This document shows, in pieces, positions 24,865 to 33,258 of a stretch of 64,000 nt of DNA. The position numbers and the translations under genes were made by a program. Position 1 is the stretch's first letter; each line of letters opens with the position of its first letter. This DNA comes from Actinomycetota bacterium. GTDB lineage: Bacteria; Actinomycetota; Acidimicrobiia; Acidimicrobiales; Ilumatobacteraceae. The stretch spans positions 1-64,000 of the forward strand of contig VGAC01000009.1 in the NCBI GenBank assembly GCA_016870865.1. Reading direction: 5' to 3'. Below the pieces are notes generated by a model. That model saw only the letters and a program-made list of their open reading frames with translations, was not told the DNA's origin and made no database searches.

Positions 24865-25989
24865 TCATCGCGACGACGACAGGTCGTCGACGAGCGCGCG
24901 ACGCAGCACCTTTCCGAGCGTCGTGCGGGGAAGGGAATCGACGACCACCAGCTGACGTGGCGCGCAGAAACGAGGCAGAGAGTCGGCGACAAAGTCCCGA
25001 AGGTCTTCCAACGTGGGGACCGCGTCGCCGTTCTTGACCACCCATGCGACGACGCGTTGGCCCCACACGGGATCATCGACTCCCGCGACGGCACACTCAG
25101 CGACGAGTGGATGTCGAGAAAGGACACGTTCGACCGAGTCCGGCCACACGTTCTCACCGCCCGTGATGATCATCTCGCCGCGACGGCCGTCGACGAGCAG
25201 AAGACCGTCATCGAAACGACCGACGTCGTTGGTGTGCAGCCAGCCGTCGGAGTCGACGGGAGACTTCACCCCCCGGTTGCGGTAACGCGACATGATCATC
25301 GGACCGCGCAGCAACACCTCTCCGTCGGCGGCGATGTCGACGCTGACACCGGGGATCGGGCGGCGGTTGTAGACGACTCCACCGCAGGACTCGGTCAGTC
25401 CATACGTCACGGTGACGTTGTCGGCGACGGAAGCAGGTGGTCGCGCCCCGCCGAGAAGGATGTGTCGAAACGTTGTTGTCTCGATGCGAGCCATTGCAGT
25501 TGCCACGAGCGACACGTGGGTGGCGCCGCTGGTGGTTGCGGACTCGGGGTCGAACCCATCGTGGATCGTGAGGTCCGCGCCGGTGTGCCACGCGCGCGTG
25601 AGAACACCAAAGCCACCGATGTGAGCAAGGGGAAGGCATGCAAGCCAATGCGCCTCCGCACCGGTGCGCAGGGCCGCGGCCGAGGCAAGTGAAGCGGATC
25701 GAAGGCCCGCGTGAGTGTGAACCACACCCCTTGGCGGGCCCGAGGTTCCGCTCGTGGCAATGACGACGGCATCGCCGTCGTCCATCGGTTCGGCGGCGCG
25801 ATCGATGAGGCTGCGTCCCGTCGCGTCGACGACTCTGTGCACACCGAGGTTGCGAAGAAGATCCCGTCGTGCCGTGTCGGGCAACCGCTGGTCGACGACC
25901 AGCACTGCATTTGCCGCATCCCATTCACGTCTCACGCTCTCGGCGATCGCCGCCGATGCGGCGAGATCGAGAGCCACGAGTTCACGCAC
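24865..25989 (-). CDS. menE: o-Succinylbenzoate--CoA ligase
   Basis: 374-aa ANL-superfamily adenylating enzyme, short for the family as actinobacterial MenE usually is. The A3 loop TSGTSGPPRG, T-Y-G-L-T-E-S, the G-W-L-H-T-N-D hinge region and the C-terminal P-R-T-T-L-G-K-V-L-R with the catalytic Lys are present. It activates o-succinylbenzoate to its CoA thioester in menaquinone synthesis; the menA, menH, menD, menF and menG neighbours support this. GTG 25989 is chosen because TACGCT lies six bases upstream; GTG 25995 would sit directly on that box. Confidence 0.9.
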   Translation of the reverse strand: MRELVALDLAASAAIAESVRREWDAANAVLVVDQRLPDTARRDLLRNLGVHRVVDATGRSLIDRAAEPMDDGDAVVIATSGTSGPPRGVVHTHAGLRSASLASAAALRTGAEAHWLACLPLAHIGGFGVLTRAWHTGADLTIHDGFDPESATTSGATHVSLVATAMARIETTTFRHILLGGARPPASVADNVTVTYGLTESCGGVVYNRRPIPGVSVDIAADGEVLLRGPMIMSRYRNRGVKSPVDSDGWLHTNDVGRFDDGLLLVDGRRGEMIITGGENVWPDSVERVLSRHPLVAECAVAGVDDPVWGQRVVAWVVKNGDAVPTLEDLRDFVADSLPRFCAPRQLVVVDSLPRTTLGKVLRRALVDDLSSSR

Positions 25990-25995
25990 GCTCAC

Positions 25996-26001
25996 AGCGT
26001 A
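25996..26001 (-). promoter_or_regulatory. -10 box TACGCT for menE
   Basis: Minus-strand TACGCT, six bases before GTG 25989. It shares bases 26000-26001 with the menA -10 box on the other strand. Confidence 0.55.
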
Positions 26002-26005
26002 GGGT
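26000..26005 (+). promoter_or_regulatory. -10 box TAGGGT for menA
   Basis: TAGGGT is followed by seven bases and GTG 26013. It overlaps the divergent menE -10 box by two bases. Confidence 0.6.
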
Positions 26006-26012
26006 TGGCGCC

Positions 26013-26876
26013 GTGAACCCGTGGATCGTTGGTGCGCGGCCGAAGACACTTCCGGCCGCGGTGGTGCCCGTTGCCGTCGGGCTGGCGGCCGCGGCGGGGT
26101 CCGACGATGTGCGTTGGTGGCTCGGTACTCCGGCGTTGGTCGTCAGCCTCGCACTGCAGATCGGCGTCAACTACGCCAACGACTACAGCGACGGCATTCG
26201 CGGTACCGATGAGGTGCGTGTCGGGCCGTTGCGACTCGTCGGGTCGGGGCTGGTGGCCCCACGGAAGGTCAAATTCGCCGCCTTCGCCGCCCTGGGCATT
26301 GCCGCTGTTGCGGGTCTGGTCATTGCTCTGGCCACCTCGTTGTGGTTGCTCGCCGTGGGTGTCGCCGCGATCACCGCGGCGTGGTTCTACACCGGGGGAA
26401 AGAACCCCTACGGCTACATGGGCCTGGGCGAAGTGTTCGTGTTCGTCTTTTTCGGTTTGGTGGCCACGGTGGGCTCGACGTTCGCAGTCACCGAAAGACT
26501 TCCGAGCCTGTCGTGGCTGGCGAGCGTGCCCGTTGGTTGTCTCGCATGCGCTCTACTCGTCGTCAACAATCTGCGCGACATTCCGACCGACACGCTTGCA
26601 GGCAAGAAGACGCTCGCGGTGCGCCTCGGTGATCGACGAACGCGAGTCCTCTATTCGGCGCTTTGCGTGGTGGCCGGCGTGTTCGTCGTCCTCACAGGAG
26701 TTCAACGACCGTCGGCGGTGCTCGGCTTGCTCGGTCTCGTCGCTGTGGGCCCCGGGCTCGCGGCGGTGCGTGGCGGCGCACAGGGACGCGACCTGATTCC
26801 CGTACTCGGCGCGACCGGTCGCGCGCAGATGATGTTTGGACTCACGTTCGCCGTTGGGCTTCTCATCGGCGCTTGA
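26013..26876 (+). CDS. menA: 1,4-Dihydroxy-2-naphthoate polyprenyltransferase
   Basis: 287-aa integral membrane UbiA-superfamily protein with about eight to nine helices. The first Asp-rich motif N-Y-A-N-D-Y-S-D-G and the second, N-N-L-R-D-I-P-T-D, bind the Mg-diphosphate of the prenyl donor. A-R-P-K-T-L-P-A-A at the N-terminus is typical of MenA. It prenylates and decarboxylates DHNA to give demethylmenaquinone. The leaderless GTG start is divergent from menE. The stop is one base from that of the convergent menH. Confidence 0.95.
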   Translation: MNPWIVGARPKTLPAAVVPVAVGLAAAAGSDDVRWWLGTPALVVSLALQIGVNYANDYSDGIRGTDEVRVGPLRLVGSGLVAPRKVKFAAFAALGIAAVAGLVIALATSLWLLAVGVAAITAAWFYTGGKNPYGYMGLGEVFVFVFFGLVATVGSTFAVTERLPSLSWLASVPVGCLACALLVVNNLRDIPTDTLAGKKTLAVRLGDRRTRVLYSALCVVAGVFVVLTGVQRPSAVLGLLGLVAVGPGLAAVRGGAQGRDLIPVLGATGRAQMMFGLTFAVGLLIGA

Positions 26877-26877
26877 T

Positions 26878-27597
26878 TCAGCGCAGGAAGGCGCTCAAGA
26901 GTGCGGCGAAATCCGCCGATCTCTCGAAGGGGACCGCGTGTCCGGCGCCGGGCACCTCGACGTGACGCGCGTTGTCACCGATGCACTCGACGAGTCGTCG
27001 GCCGAGCGCCTTGAACTTGTCATCGTTTTCGCCCGTGACGACAAGCACCGGCATCGAGAGGGTGTGCAGGCGGTCCCAGAGCGGCTCTTGGGTGCCCGTG
27101 CCGGCGGATTCGAGGCTGGCGGCAAGGCCCTCGGCGGTGTTCGTGGCGCGCACTTCGGCATCGTGTTTGGTCACGGCGAGGGAGGCGAACATCGGTTGCG
27201 CGAGCCATTCGGTGAGAAACGTGTCGACGCCGACGTTCAGAAGGCGTGCAGCAAGGGCTGAATCGGCGGCGCGGCGGGTGGCGCGCTCGTGCGGGTCGTC
27301 GATGCCCGCGGTGGTGCTGCAGACAACGAGATGCGACACCACTTCGGGGTGGGCGAGGGCGACGTGAAGCGCAATGCGTCCACCCATCGAGTAGCCGACA
27401 TAGGCGCCCTTGCCGTATCGAAGAGCCAGGTCTTGGGCGGTCCTTGCGAGGCCGGACACGACGTTTGCCTCACTGCCGTGTCCGGGGAGATCGGGCGCGT
27501 CGATCGGCGTGCGCGTCGTGATCGCCTCCATGATCGGAACCCAGATCGCCCCACCTTGTGTGAAACCGTGGAGAAGAACGATGCGGCGCGGAATCAT
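26878..27597 (-). CDS. menH: Alpha/beta hydrolase, MenH-like (SHCHC synthase)
   Basis: 239-aa alpha/beta hydrolase: HGFTQGG oxyanion region, nucleophile Ser70 in G-Y-S-M-G-G-R, and the His in G-A-G-H-A-V. The G-F-T-Q-G and Y-S-M-G-G-R sequences match MenH, which eliminates pyruvate from SEPHCHC to form SHCHC. Location between menA and menD supports the assignment, though other hydrolases share this fold. It is in a minus-strand unit with the FrnE-like gene (13-base gap). Confidence 0.8.
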   Translation of the reverse strand: MIPRRIVLLHGFTQGGAIWVPIMEAITTRTPIDAPDLPGHGSEANVVSGLARTAQDLALRYGKGAYVGYSMGGRIALHVALAHPEVVSHLVVCSTTAGIDDPHERATRRAADSALAARLLNVGVDTFLTEWLAQPMFASLAVTKHDAEVRATNTAEGLAASLESAGTGTQEPLWDRLHTLSMPVLVVTGENDDKFKALGRRLVECIGDNARHVEVPGAGHAVPFERSADFAALLSAFLR

Positions 27598-27610
27598 TAC
27601 CAGTGGTGGT

Positions 27611-28273
27611 TCATCCAGGGGGGAGGGACTTCTCGTGCATCCGTCGCAGCGCACGCACGAACACCTCCACGTCCTGTGCACCGGGAATTGTCCATCGTCC
27701 GTCGATGACGAAGGTGGGAACCGCGGTGATGCCGAGTTCGCCCGCCCCGATGATGTCGCGACGCACTTCGACATCGCCCTCGTCGGAATCGAGCCATGCT
27801 TCGGCCATCCCGCGAGGTATGCCTGCGGACTGCGCAGCCCCGAGGAGGACCTCGTCGTCGGCGACGTTTTCGCCGTTCGTGAAATACGACTCCAGAAGGT
27901 GTTGTTTCATGGCGCATTGTGCCGCAGGCCCACGGTGAGTGAGGGCGAGATGCAGCATGCGGTGTGCACGCAAGGTGTTGGCCCGAACCGCCCTGTCCAT
28001 ACGAAAGGTGATGCCCGCATCAGCAGCGACGCGTGTCACATGGTGGAGGATTTTTTCCGCCTTGTCTGGTCCACCGAACTTCTTGGCGTAGGCCTCGGCG
28101 ACGGGGCTGGACCCGCCCACGGGGGCGCTCGGGTCGAGTTGGAAGGGACGGAACGTCACTTCGAGGTCGAGTTCTGTACCCTCATCTGTGAGGCTTTGAA
28201 CTGCATCCTCGAAGCGTTTCTTGCCGATGTAGCACCACGGGCACACCACATCCGACCAGATCTCAACCTTCAT
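27611..28273 (-). CDS. DsbA-family oxidoreductase, FrnE-like
   Basis: 220-aa cytoplasmic thioredoxin-fold protein with a helical insertion. The redox motif Cys11-P-W-Cys14 follows I-W-S-D-V-V, and the cis-Pro loop is G-I-T-A-V-P-T-F, both diagnostic of the FrnE/2-hydroxychromene isomerase-like DsbA branch. A role in thiol/disulfide exchange or oxidative stress is typical. No signal peptide is present. The ATG at 28273 overlaps the divergent menD ATG (28272). Its presence inside the men locus is unexplained. Confidence 0.9.
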   Translation of the reverse strand: MKVEIWSDVVCPWCYIGKKRFEDAVQSLTDEGTELDLEVTFRPFQLDPSAPVGGSSPVAEAYAKKFGGPDKAEKILHHVTRVAADAGITFRMDRAVRANTLRAHRMLHLALTHRGPAAQCAMKQHLLESYFTNGENVADDEVLLGAAQSAGIPRGMAEAWLDSDEGDVEVRRDIIGAGELGITAVPTFVIDGRWTIPGAQDVEVFVRALRRMHEKSLPPG

Positions 28274-30029
28274 GACACACACGATAGACCTCCACCCCAC
28301 AGCCGACGCACAGGCGACCTTCTGTGCGACGTTGGTCGATGAGTGGGCTCGTATCGGGGTGAAGTTCGCCTTCGTCGCACCGGGTTCCCGGTCGACACCG
28401 ATGGCCCTCGCGCTGGTCAACGATGGTCGCATCCGCACCGAGGTTTTCCTCGACGAACGGGGTGCAGCCTTTGCGGCACTCGGGTCGGCGCTCGTGAGCG
28501 GCACACCTGCGGTGGCGTTGTGCACGTCGGGTACCGCGGCGGCGCACTTCCACGCGGCCGTCATCGAGGCCCATCTCTCGGCCGTGCCGATGATCGTCTG
28601 CACCGCCGACAGGCCGCCCGAACTCCGCGACGTCGGTGCCGCCCAGACAATCAACCAGACGGCGCTCTACGGGGCGTCGGTGCGCTGGTTCCACGACCCC
28701 GGTGTGGCGTCATTCGATGCTGCGCACACCTGGCGGGCTCTTGCCAACCATGTCGTGGCGCGAACCACCGGGCCGGTGCCGGGGCCCGTGCACCTCAACC
28801 TGCCGTTCCGTGAACCCCTACTCGGCAAAGTCGCCAGCCTGCCCGCGTCGCGCTCGCACGACGGACCGTGGTCGGGTCACCTGCACGCAAAATCGTTGCT
28901 CACGGACTGGGAGATCGACGACCTGGCACAGCGGCTTGCCGGGCGTCGCGGTGTGATCGTCGCGGGTGATCCGGGATGTGGCTATGCGATCACGGCCTAC
29001 GCCGGAGCGGCAACCGTTCTGGCTTCGGTTCTCAACTGGCCCTTGCTCGCCTGTCCCCGCAGTGGAACACGGGCCATGGGTGGCAACATCATCAGCCATT
29101 TCGACGGCATCGTCAGGTCGCCGTTGGCGGCCACTGAACTCGCCCCCGAAGTGGTCCTGCGATTGGGTGCCCCGCCGGCATCGAAGGTGCTCGGTCAGTG
29201 GTTGCGGGCGGTGGCGGCAGAGCAAATCGTCGTGCATTCGCCCGGGACGTACCACGACCCGGACCACACAGTCGAGGTTCACATCGAAGCCGACGTCGCA
29301 AACACCGTCGATCGTCTCACGATCGCCGTGTCGCGGGCAATGGCCGACAAACGCCACGACGGGGACCCGACGTCGTGGGCTGACAAGTGGCGTGTCGCAG
29401 AATCGGCGGCCGAGGCAGCGATCCTGGCCACCCTCTCGGGCGAGGTTCTGCTCGACCCGCACGTTGCTCGTGAGGTGGCCGCTTCGGCACGAATCGTCGT
29501 TGCAAGTTCCTCCATGCCCATCCGTGACATCGAGTGGTACGCACCGACCGGTGACGGGTTGCTCGTGTACGCGAATAGGGGTGCCAACGGAATCGACGGT
29601 GTCATCGCCACTGCGATTGGTGTCGCGTGCGAACTGGGGGCCGTGACCGCGTTCATTGGTGACGTGGCCTTCGTCCACGACGTGTCGTCGCTGGCCATGC
29701 TCGCAGCGAGGGCACTGGACGTGCGGATCGTCGTGACGAACAACGATGGGGGAGCGATTTTCTCCTACCTGCCGCAGGCGACGACCGTTGCACATGACAC
29801 CTTCGAGAAGCTCTATGGCACTCCCCATGGCAGCGATGTCGCTGCCGTGGCGCACGGCTTCGGACTGAGGGTCGCGACACCAAAACTCGTCGGGGACCTG
29901 CGCGAGGCGCTGGCGACGCCGGGGCCGTCGGTGATCGTCGTCAACACCGACCGTGACGAGGATCATGCGGTGCACGATCGGCTGAACGGCGCGATCAGCG
30001 ACGCTGTCGACGCCGCGCTTGGTGGCTAG
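28272..30029 (+). CDS. menD: SEPHCHC synthase
   Basis: 585-aa thiamine-diphosphate enzyme that adds a 2-oxoglutarate-derived succinyl semialdehyde unit to isochorismate. The N-terminal P-G-S-R-S-T-P, the E-R-G-A-A-F region with the catalytic Glu, and CTSGTAAAHFHAAVIEA are MenD signatures; the C-terminal N-N-D-G-G-A-I-F binds ThDP. No promoter consensus or Shine-Dalgarno sequence precedes ATG 28272, which overlaps the opposing FrnE-like start. The stop overlaps that of the convergent menF by four bases (CTAG). Confidence 0.96.
   Translation: MTHTIDLHPTADAQATFCATLVDEWARIGVKFAFVAPGSRSTPMALALVNDGRIRTEVFLDERGAAFAALGSALVSGTPAVALCTSGTAAAHFHAAVIEAHLSAVPMIVCTADRPPELRDVGAAQTINQTALYGASVRWFHDPGVASFDAAHTWRALANHVVARTTGPVPGPVHLNLPFREPLLGKVASLPASRSHDGPWSGHLHAKSLLTDWEIDDLAQRLAGRRGVIVAGDPGCGYAITAYAGAATVLASVLNWPLLACPRSGTRAMGGNIISHFDGIVRSPLAATELAPEVVLRLGAPPASKVLGQWLRAVAAEQIVVHSPGTYHDPDHTVEVHIEADVANTVDRLTIAVSRAMADKRHDGDPTSWADKWRVAESAAEAAILATLSGEVLLDPHVAREVAASARIVVASSSMPIRDIEWYAPTGDGLLVYANRGANGIDGVIATAIGVACELGAVTAFIGDVAFVHDVSSLAMLAARALDVRIVVTNNDGGAIFSYLPQATTVAHDTFEKLYGTPHGSDVAAVAHGFGLRVATPKLVGDLREALATPGPSVIVVNTDRDEDHAVHDRLNGAISDAVDAALGG
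28281..28286 (-). promoter_or_regulatory. -10 box TATCGT inside the menD coding start
   Basis: Minus-strand TATCGT ends seven bases before ATG 28273. The box lies in codons 4-5 of menD, so this promoter is embedded in the divergent gene. Confidence 0.5.
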
Positions 30030-31240
30030 GGGCGAACGATCGCCGACAACATCGCCTGGAACTTGGCCTGTGTTTCGGCGAGTTCCGCCTCCGGGTCGCT
30101 GTCGGCGACAATCCCGCCGCCCGCCAAGAGGCGCGCGCGGCGGCGATCTTGGGCGAACTCCGCGCATCGAATCGTGACAGCGAAGGTGCCGTTGCCCGCC
30201 GCGTCGCACCAACCCATGGCTCCCCCGTAGAGGCCGCGGTCCATCCCCTCGACGCGCCTGATCAGGTCGACCGCGGTGTCCCGCGGATGACCACCAAGTG
30301 CAGGGGTCGGGCACAGCAAGCGGGCAAGGTCGACGACGTGGGCGGGCCGGTTGAGGCGACCCTCGACGCGTGTACCGAGGTGTTGCACGTTGGCCACTGC
30401 AACGACGGATGCATCGGGCTCCCAGTCGAGGTACGAGCAGTAGGGAAGCAACGTGTCGTGCACCATGTCGACAACCACGCGGTGCTCGATCTGGTTTTTC
30501 TCGCTTGCGAGGAGCGCCTCGGCGAGCGCCCGGTCGGTCGCGGGGTCACCGGTCCGCGCCGTCGTCCCGGCCAACGGATTGCTGCGTACCGTTTGGTCCT
30601 CCACCTCGACCAGCAACTCGGGGGAGGCGCCAACCAGGCCACGGAAGCTGTAGCGGTAACTCGACCCGAAAGAAGCCTTCAGGCGGAGAAGCACCGCGTG
30701 GATGTCGATCGGGTCGGTCGAGGTGACCTCGATGTCGCGGGCGATCACGGCCTTTGTGATCTCCCCCCGTCGCACCGCGTCGCGGGCGGCGGTGACCGCC
30801 TTGAGGTACACCTCGACCGCGGTCAGCGCTGCGACACCGAACCGCCCGGCGTGCGCGCGAGGGGCCGACGTTGGTGGGAGCGTGATCTGCGCGTGTGCCC
30901 GGGCCAAGAGGGCTTCGGCGGCCGCGGCGGTATCGGCCACCGCCACGAGATGTTGTTCACCCGCAACGGTTTTCACCACGCTGAGGGCAGGGATCACGAA
31001 ACTGCCCGCGCCGCCCGGGGCGAAGGGGAGTGCGCCGATGGCCCGGGGTGGAAATGAACCGGGGGCTACGGCGATGGCAGCAAGCACGTCCTGAACCCGG
31101 GTCGATGGAGCCTCCGCAGCGGTGCCGCGGGCCGCAACGCCCACTCCGTCGCGCACGAAGAGAAGACCGTCGTGGCGGGCGACGTCGTTGAGATCGACGG
31201 GATTTTCGAAGCGGCGGCTGCAGGAATGCAGTGCGGTCAT
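30026..31240 (-). CDS. menF: Isochorismate synthase
   Basis: 404-aa chorismate-utilising enzyme. The C-terminal chorismate-binding domain contains G-A-S-P-E-L-L-V, N-P-L-A-G-T-T-A-R, L-x-S-E-K-N-Q-I-E-H and T-P-A-L-G-G-H-P, with G-G-G-I-V-A-D-S-D-P near the end. Together these fit MenF/EntC/DhbC. It converts chorismate to isochorismate as the first step toward menaquinone. The ATG overlaps the stop of menG (ATGA), so menG-menF form a translationally coupled pair. Confidence 0.93.
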   Translation of the reverse strand: MTALHSCSRRFENPVDLNDVARHDGLLFVRDGVGVAARGTAAEAPSTRVQDVLAAIAVAPGSFPPRAIGALPFAPGGAGSFVIPALSVVKTVAGEQHLVAVADTAAAAEALLARAHAQITLPPTSAPRAHAGRFGVAALTAVEVYLKAVTAARDAVRRGEITKAVIARDIEVTSTDPIDIHAVLLRLKASFGSSYRYSFRGLVGASPELLVEVEDQTVRSNPLAGTTARTGDPATDRALAEALLASEKNQIEHRVVVDMVHDTLLPYCSYLDWEPDASVVAVANVQHLGTRVEGRLNRPAHVVDLARLLCPTPALGGHPRDTAVDLIRRVEGMDRGLYGGAMGWCDAAGNGTFAVTIRCAEFAQDRRRARLLAGGGIVADSDPEAELAETQAKFQAMLSAIVRP

Positions 31241-31935
31241 GCGTTGCGGGTCCCCGTGAGCAGTTGCGTGAGACCGCCGCTTAGTTGTTGGTGCACGGCA
31301 TCGGCGAATCCGGCGGCGCGGACCTTTTCGATCAGTTCCTCGCGTGGGGGCAGGTAAGCGACGCTCTTGGGCAGATACCGGTACGCGGGTCCATCGGAGA
31401 GGAGAGCACCGATCTTGGGCACGATTTTCCCGAAGTAGATCTCGTTGCCGAAGCGCACGACCGGGTTGTGCGGAATACCAACGTCGAGGAGCGCGATGCG
31501 GCCGCCGGGTCGAATCACACGTGCGAGTTCGACGAAGAACGCATCCAGGTCGACGAGGTTGCGTAGTGCAAAACCACACGTCGCGCCATCGACGCATCCG
31601 TCAGCCAGCGGCAGGCGCAGAATATCGGCCTGCGCCCGTGGTTCACCGCTTCGATCGGCGCTGAGCATGCCGAAACTGAGGTCAAAAGAGACGGGTTCGA
31701 GGCCGCGCCGACGCAGGTCGATGCACAGGTCCCCGGTTCCAGAGGCAAGGTCGATGACTGTCGAACCAGGGGCAAGACCAAGGGTGCGTATGGCACGACG
31801 GCGCCAACGCGTATCGAGGCGGAAGGTCATGATGCGGTTGACGAGGTCGTACCTCGGGGCGATCCGGTCGAACATCGTCCGCACGGCCCTGACCTTCTCT
31901 GCCCCTTCGGGGAGGCGACCATCGGGCATCGACAC
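31237..31935 (-). CDS. menG: Demethylmenaquinone methyltransferase
   Basis: 232-aa SAM-dependent methyltransferase of the UbiE/MenG family. R-T-M-F-D-R-I-A-P-R-Y-D-L-V-N and V-I-D-L-A-S-G-T-G-D-L are the family signatures. The C-terminus Q-L-S-G-G-L-T-Q-L-L-T-G-T is typical of actinobacterial MenG. It performs the last methylation of menaquinone. The leaderless GTG 31935 is preferred over ATG 31929 because of the TAACCT box six bases upstream. Confidence 0.95.
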   Translation of the reverse strand: MSMPDGRLPEGAEKVRAVRTMFDRIAPRYDLVNRIMTFRLDTRWRRRAIRTLGLAPGSTVIDLASGTGDLCIDLRRRGLEPVSFDLSFGMLSADRSGEPRAQADILRLPLADGCVDGATCGFALRNLVDLDAFFVELARVIRPGGRIALLDVGIPHNPVVRFGNEIYFGKIVPKIGALLSDGPAYRYLPKSVAYLPPREELIEKVRAAGFADAVHQQLSGGLTQLLTGTRNA

Positions 31936-31941
31936 AAGCGC

Positions 31942-31947
31942 AGGTTA
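31942..31947 (-). promoter_or_regulatory. -10 box TAACCT for menG
   Basis: Minus-strand TAACCT ends six bases before GTG 31935. Confidence 0.6.
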
Positions 31948-32027
31948 GGAGGGTTTCTGGTTGCCGCCCAACCGTGCGCGGCGCAAGAATGGATCCCGTC
32001 GCAGACCGACGAGTTGGGGGACACCAC

Positions 32028-33248
32028 GTGATCGATTTCAGTTTTTCGCAGGACGTCGAGGACATCCGCCAGAAAGTGCGTGCCTTCATGGACGAGTCGG
32101 TTCGCCCCGCATGGGAAGCAACCGACCAGAACGACAGGTCACAGGTCGTCAAGACCATCGTGAAACTGCGCGCGGAGGCTCGCCAAGAGAGGGGTCTCTG
32201 GTTGCCCCACATGCCCGCGGAGTGGGGTGGCATGGGCCTCGGCCCGACGGCGATGGCGGCCGTGTCCGCCGAGGCGGCGAAGGTCGGTATCGGCCCGTTC
32301 GTGCTCAACGCCCAGGCTCCCGACGAGGGCAACCAACACACGCTGTTGCACTGGGGAACGCCGGAACAAAAGGAGAAATATCTGCGTCCGCTGTGCGAGG
32401 GCACCGCGCGGTCGTGTTTCGCCATGACCGAGCCAGAGGTGGCGGGCAGTGACCCGACACTCATCAAGACCTTTGCCTACAAGGACGGCGACGAATGGGT
32501 CATCAACGGCCACAAGTGGTTCATCTCGGGCGCGCGCGGTGCGAAGTTCGCGATGCTCGTCGCCCGTACCGAAGAGGACCCCGACATTCCCCAAGCGGCG
32601 AACAGTTGCTTCATCGTCGACCTGCCGAGTGAGGGCTGGAACATCGTTCGCGACGTGCACACGATGTCGGGTGGCCACAACCACTGCGAAATCAAGATCG
32701 AGGACCTGCGTGTCCCGGCGGCGAACATGCTCGGCGGACGGGGTCAGGGACACCTTCTCGGCCAGTACCGACTGGGACCCGCCCGCTTGGCGCATTGCAT
32801 GCGTTGGATCGGCCAGGCCGAGATTGCACTCGACCTCATGGTGAAGCGTTCTCTGGAACGTTACTCGCACGGGTCGTACCTCGCCGAGAAGCAGGGCATC
32901 CAGTGGATGATCGCCGACTCGACGATGGAGCTGTACCAATCGAAGCTGATGGTGCTGCACGCGGCCTACAAAATCGAGCACAAGATGGACTTCGTCGCCG
33001 AAGTCTCGATGGCCAAGCATTTCGTCGCGAACAGTCTGTGGCGGATCATCGACCGCGCCATTCAGGTGCACGGTGCGCTGGGCTATTCGACTGACACCCC
33101 GCTGGCGGGAATGTTGCAACAGGCACGTTGGAGCCGTTTTGCCGACGGTGCCGACGAGATCCATCAGATGCGTATCGCCCAACGGACGATCGCGGCATAC
33201 AAGGATTTCGGGTCCACGAAGAAAGCAACGGGCGAACTGCCGCTCTAG
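32028..33248 (+). CDS. Acyl-CoA dehydrogenase
   Basis: 406-aa FAD-dependent acyl-CoA dehydrogenase. The N-terminal helical domain, the C-F-A-M-T-E-P-E-V-A-G-S-D FAD/substrate motif and the C-terminal Q-V-H-G-A-L-G-Y-S and A-D-G-A-D-E-I-H segments are all present. It fits the larger FadE-type enzymes oxidising acyl-CoA to 2-enoyl-CoA. GTG 32028 is preceded by a G-rich Shine-Dalgarno (TTGGGGGA). The TAG stop doubles as the start of the next gene's -10 box. Confidence 0.93.
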   Translation: MIDFSFSQDVEDIRQKVRAFMDESVRPAWEATDQNDRSQVVKTIVKLRAEARQERGLWLPHMPAEWGGMGLGPTAMAAVSAEAAKVGIGPFVLNAQAPDEGNQHTLLHWGTPEQKEKYLRPLCEGTARSCFAMTEPEVAGSDPTLIKTFAYKDGDEWVINGHKWFISGARGAKFAMLVARTEEDPDIPQAANSCFIVDLPSEGWNIVRDVHTMSGGHNHCEIKIEDLRVPAANMLGGRGQGHLLGQYRLGPARLAHCMRWIGQAEIALDLMVKRSLERYSHGSYLAEKQGIQWMIADSTMELYQSKLMVLHAAYKIEHKMDFVAEVSMAKHFVANSLWRIIDRAIQVHGALGYSTDTPLAGMLQQARWSRFADGADEIHQMRIAQRTIAAYKDFGSTKKATGELPL

Positions 33249-33251
33249 GGT
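33246..33251 (+). promoter_or_regulatory. -10 box TAGGGT overlapping the upstream stop codon
   Basis: TAGGGT starts with the acyl-CoA dehydrogenase stop TAG and is followed by seven bases and ATG 33259. Confidence 0.6.
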
Positions 33252-33258
33252 GGCGACC

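Noticed and set aside
28818-30314. 498-codon minus-strand frame opposite menD
   Set aside because: It is a shadow of menD; Arg/His/Asp-rich composition and no domain.
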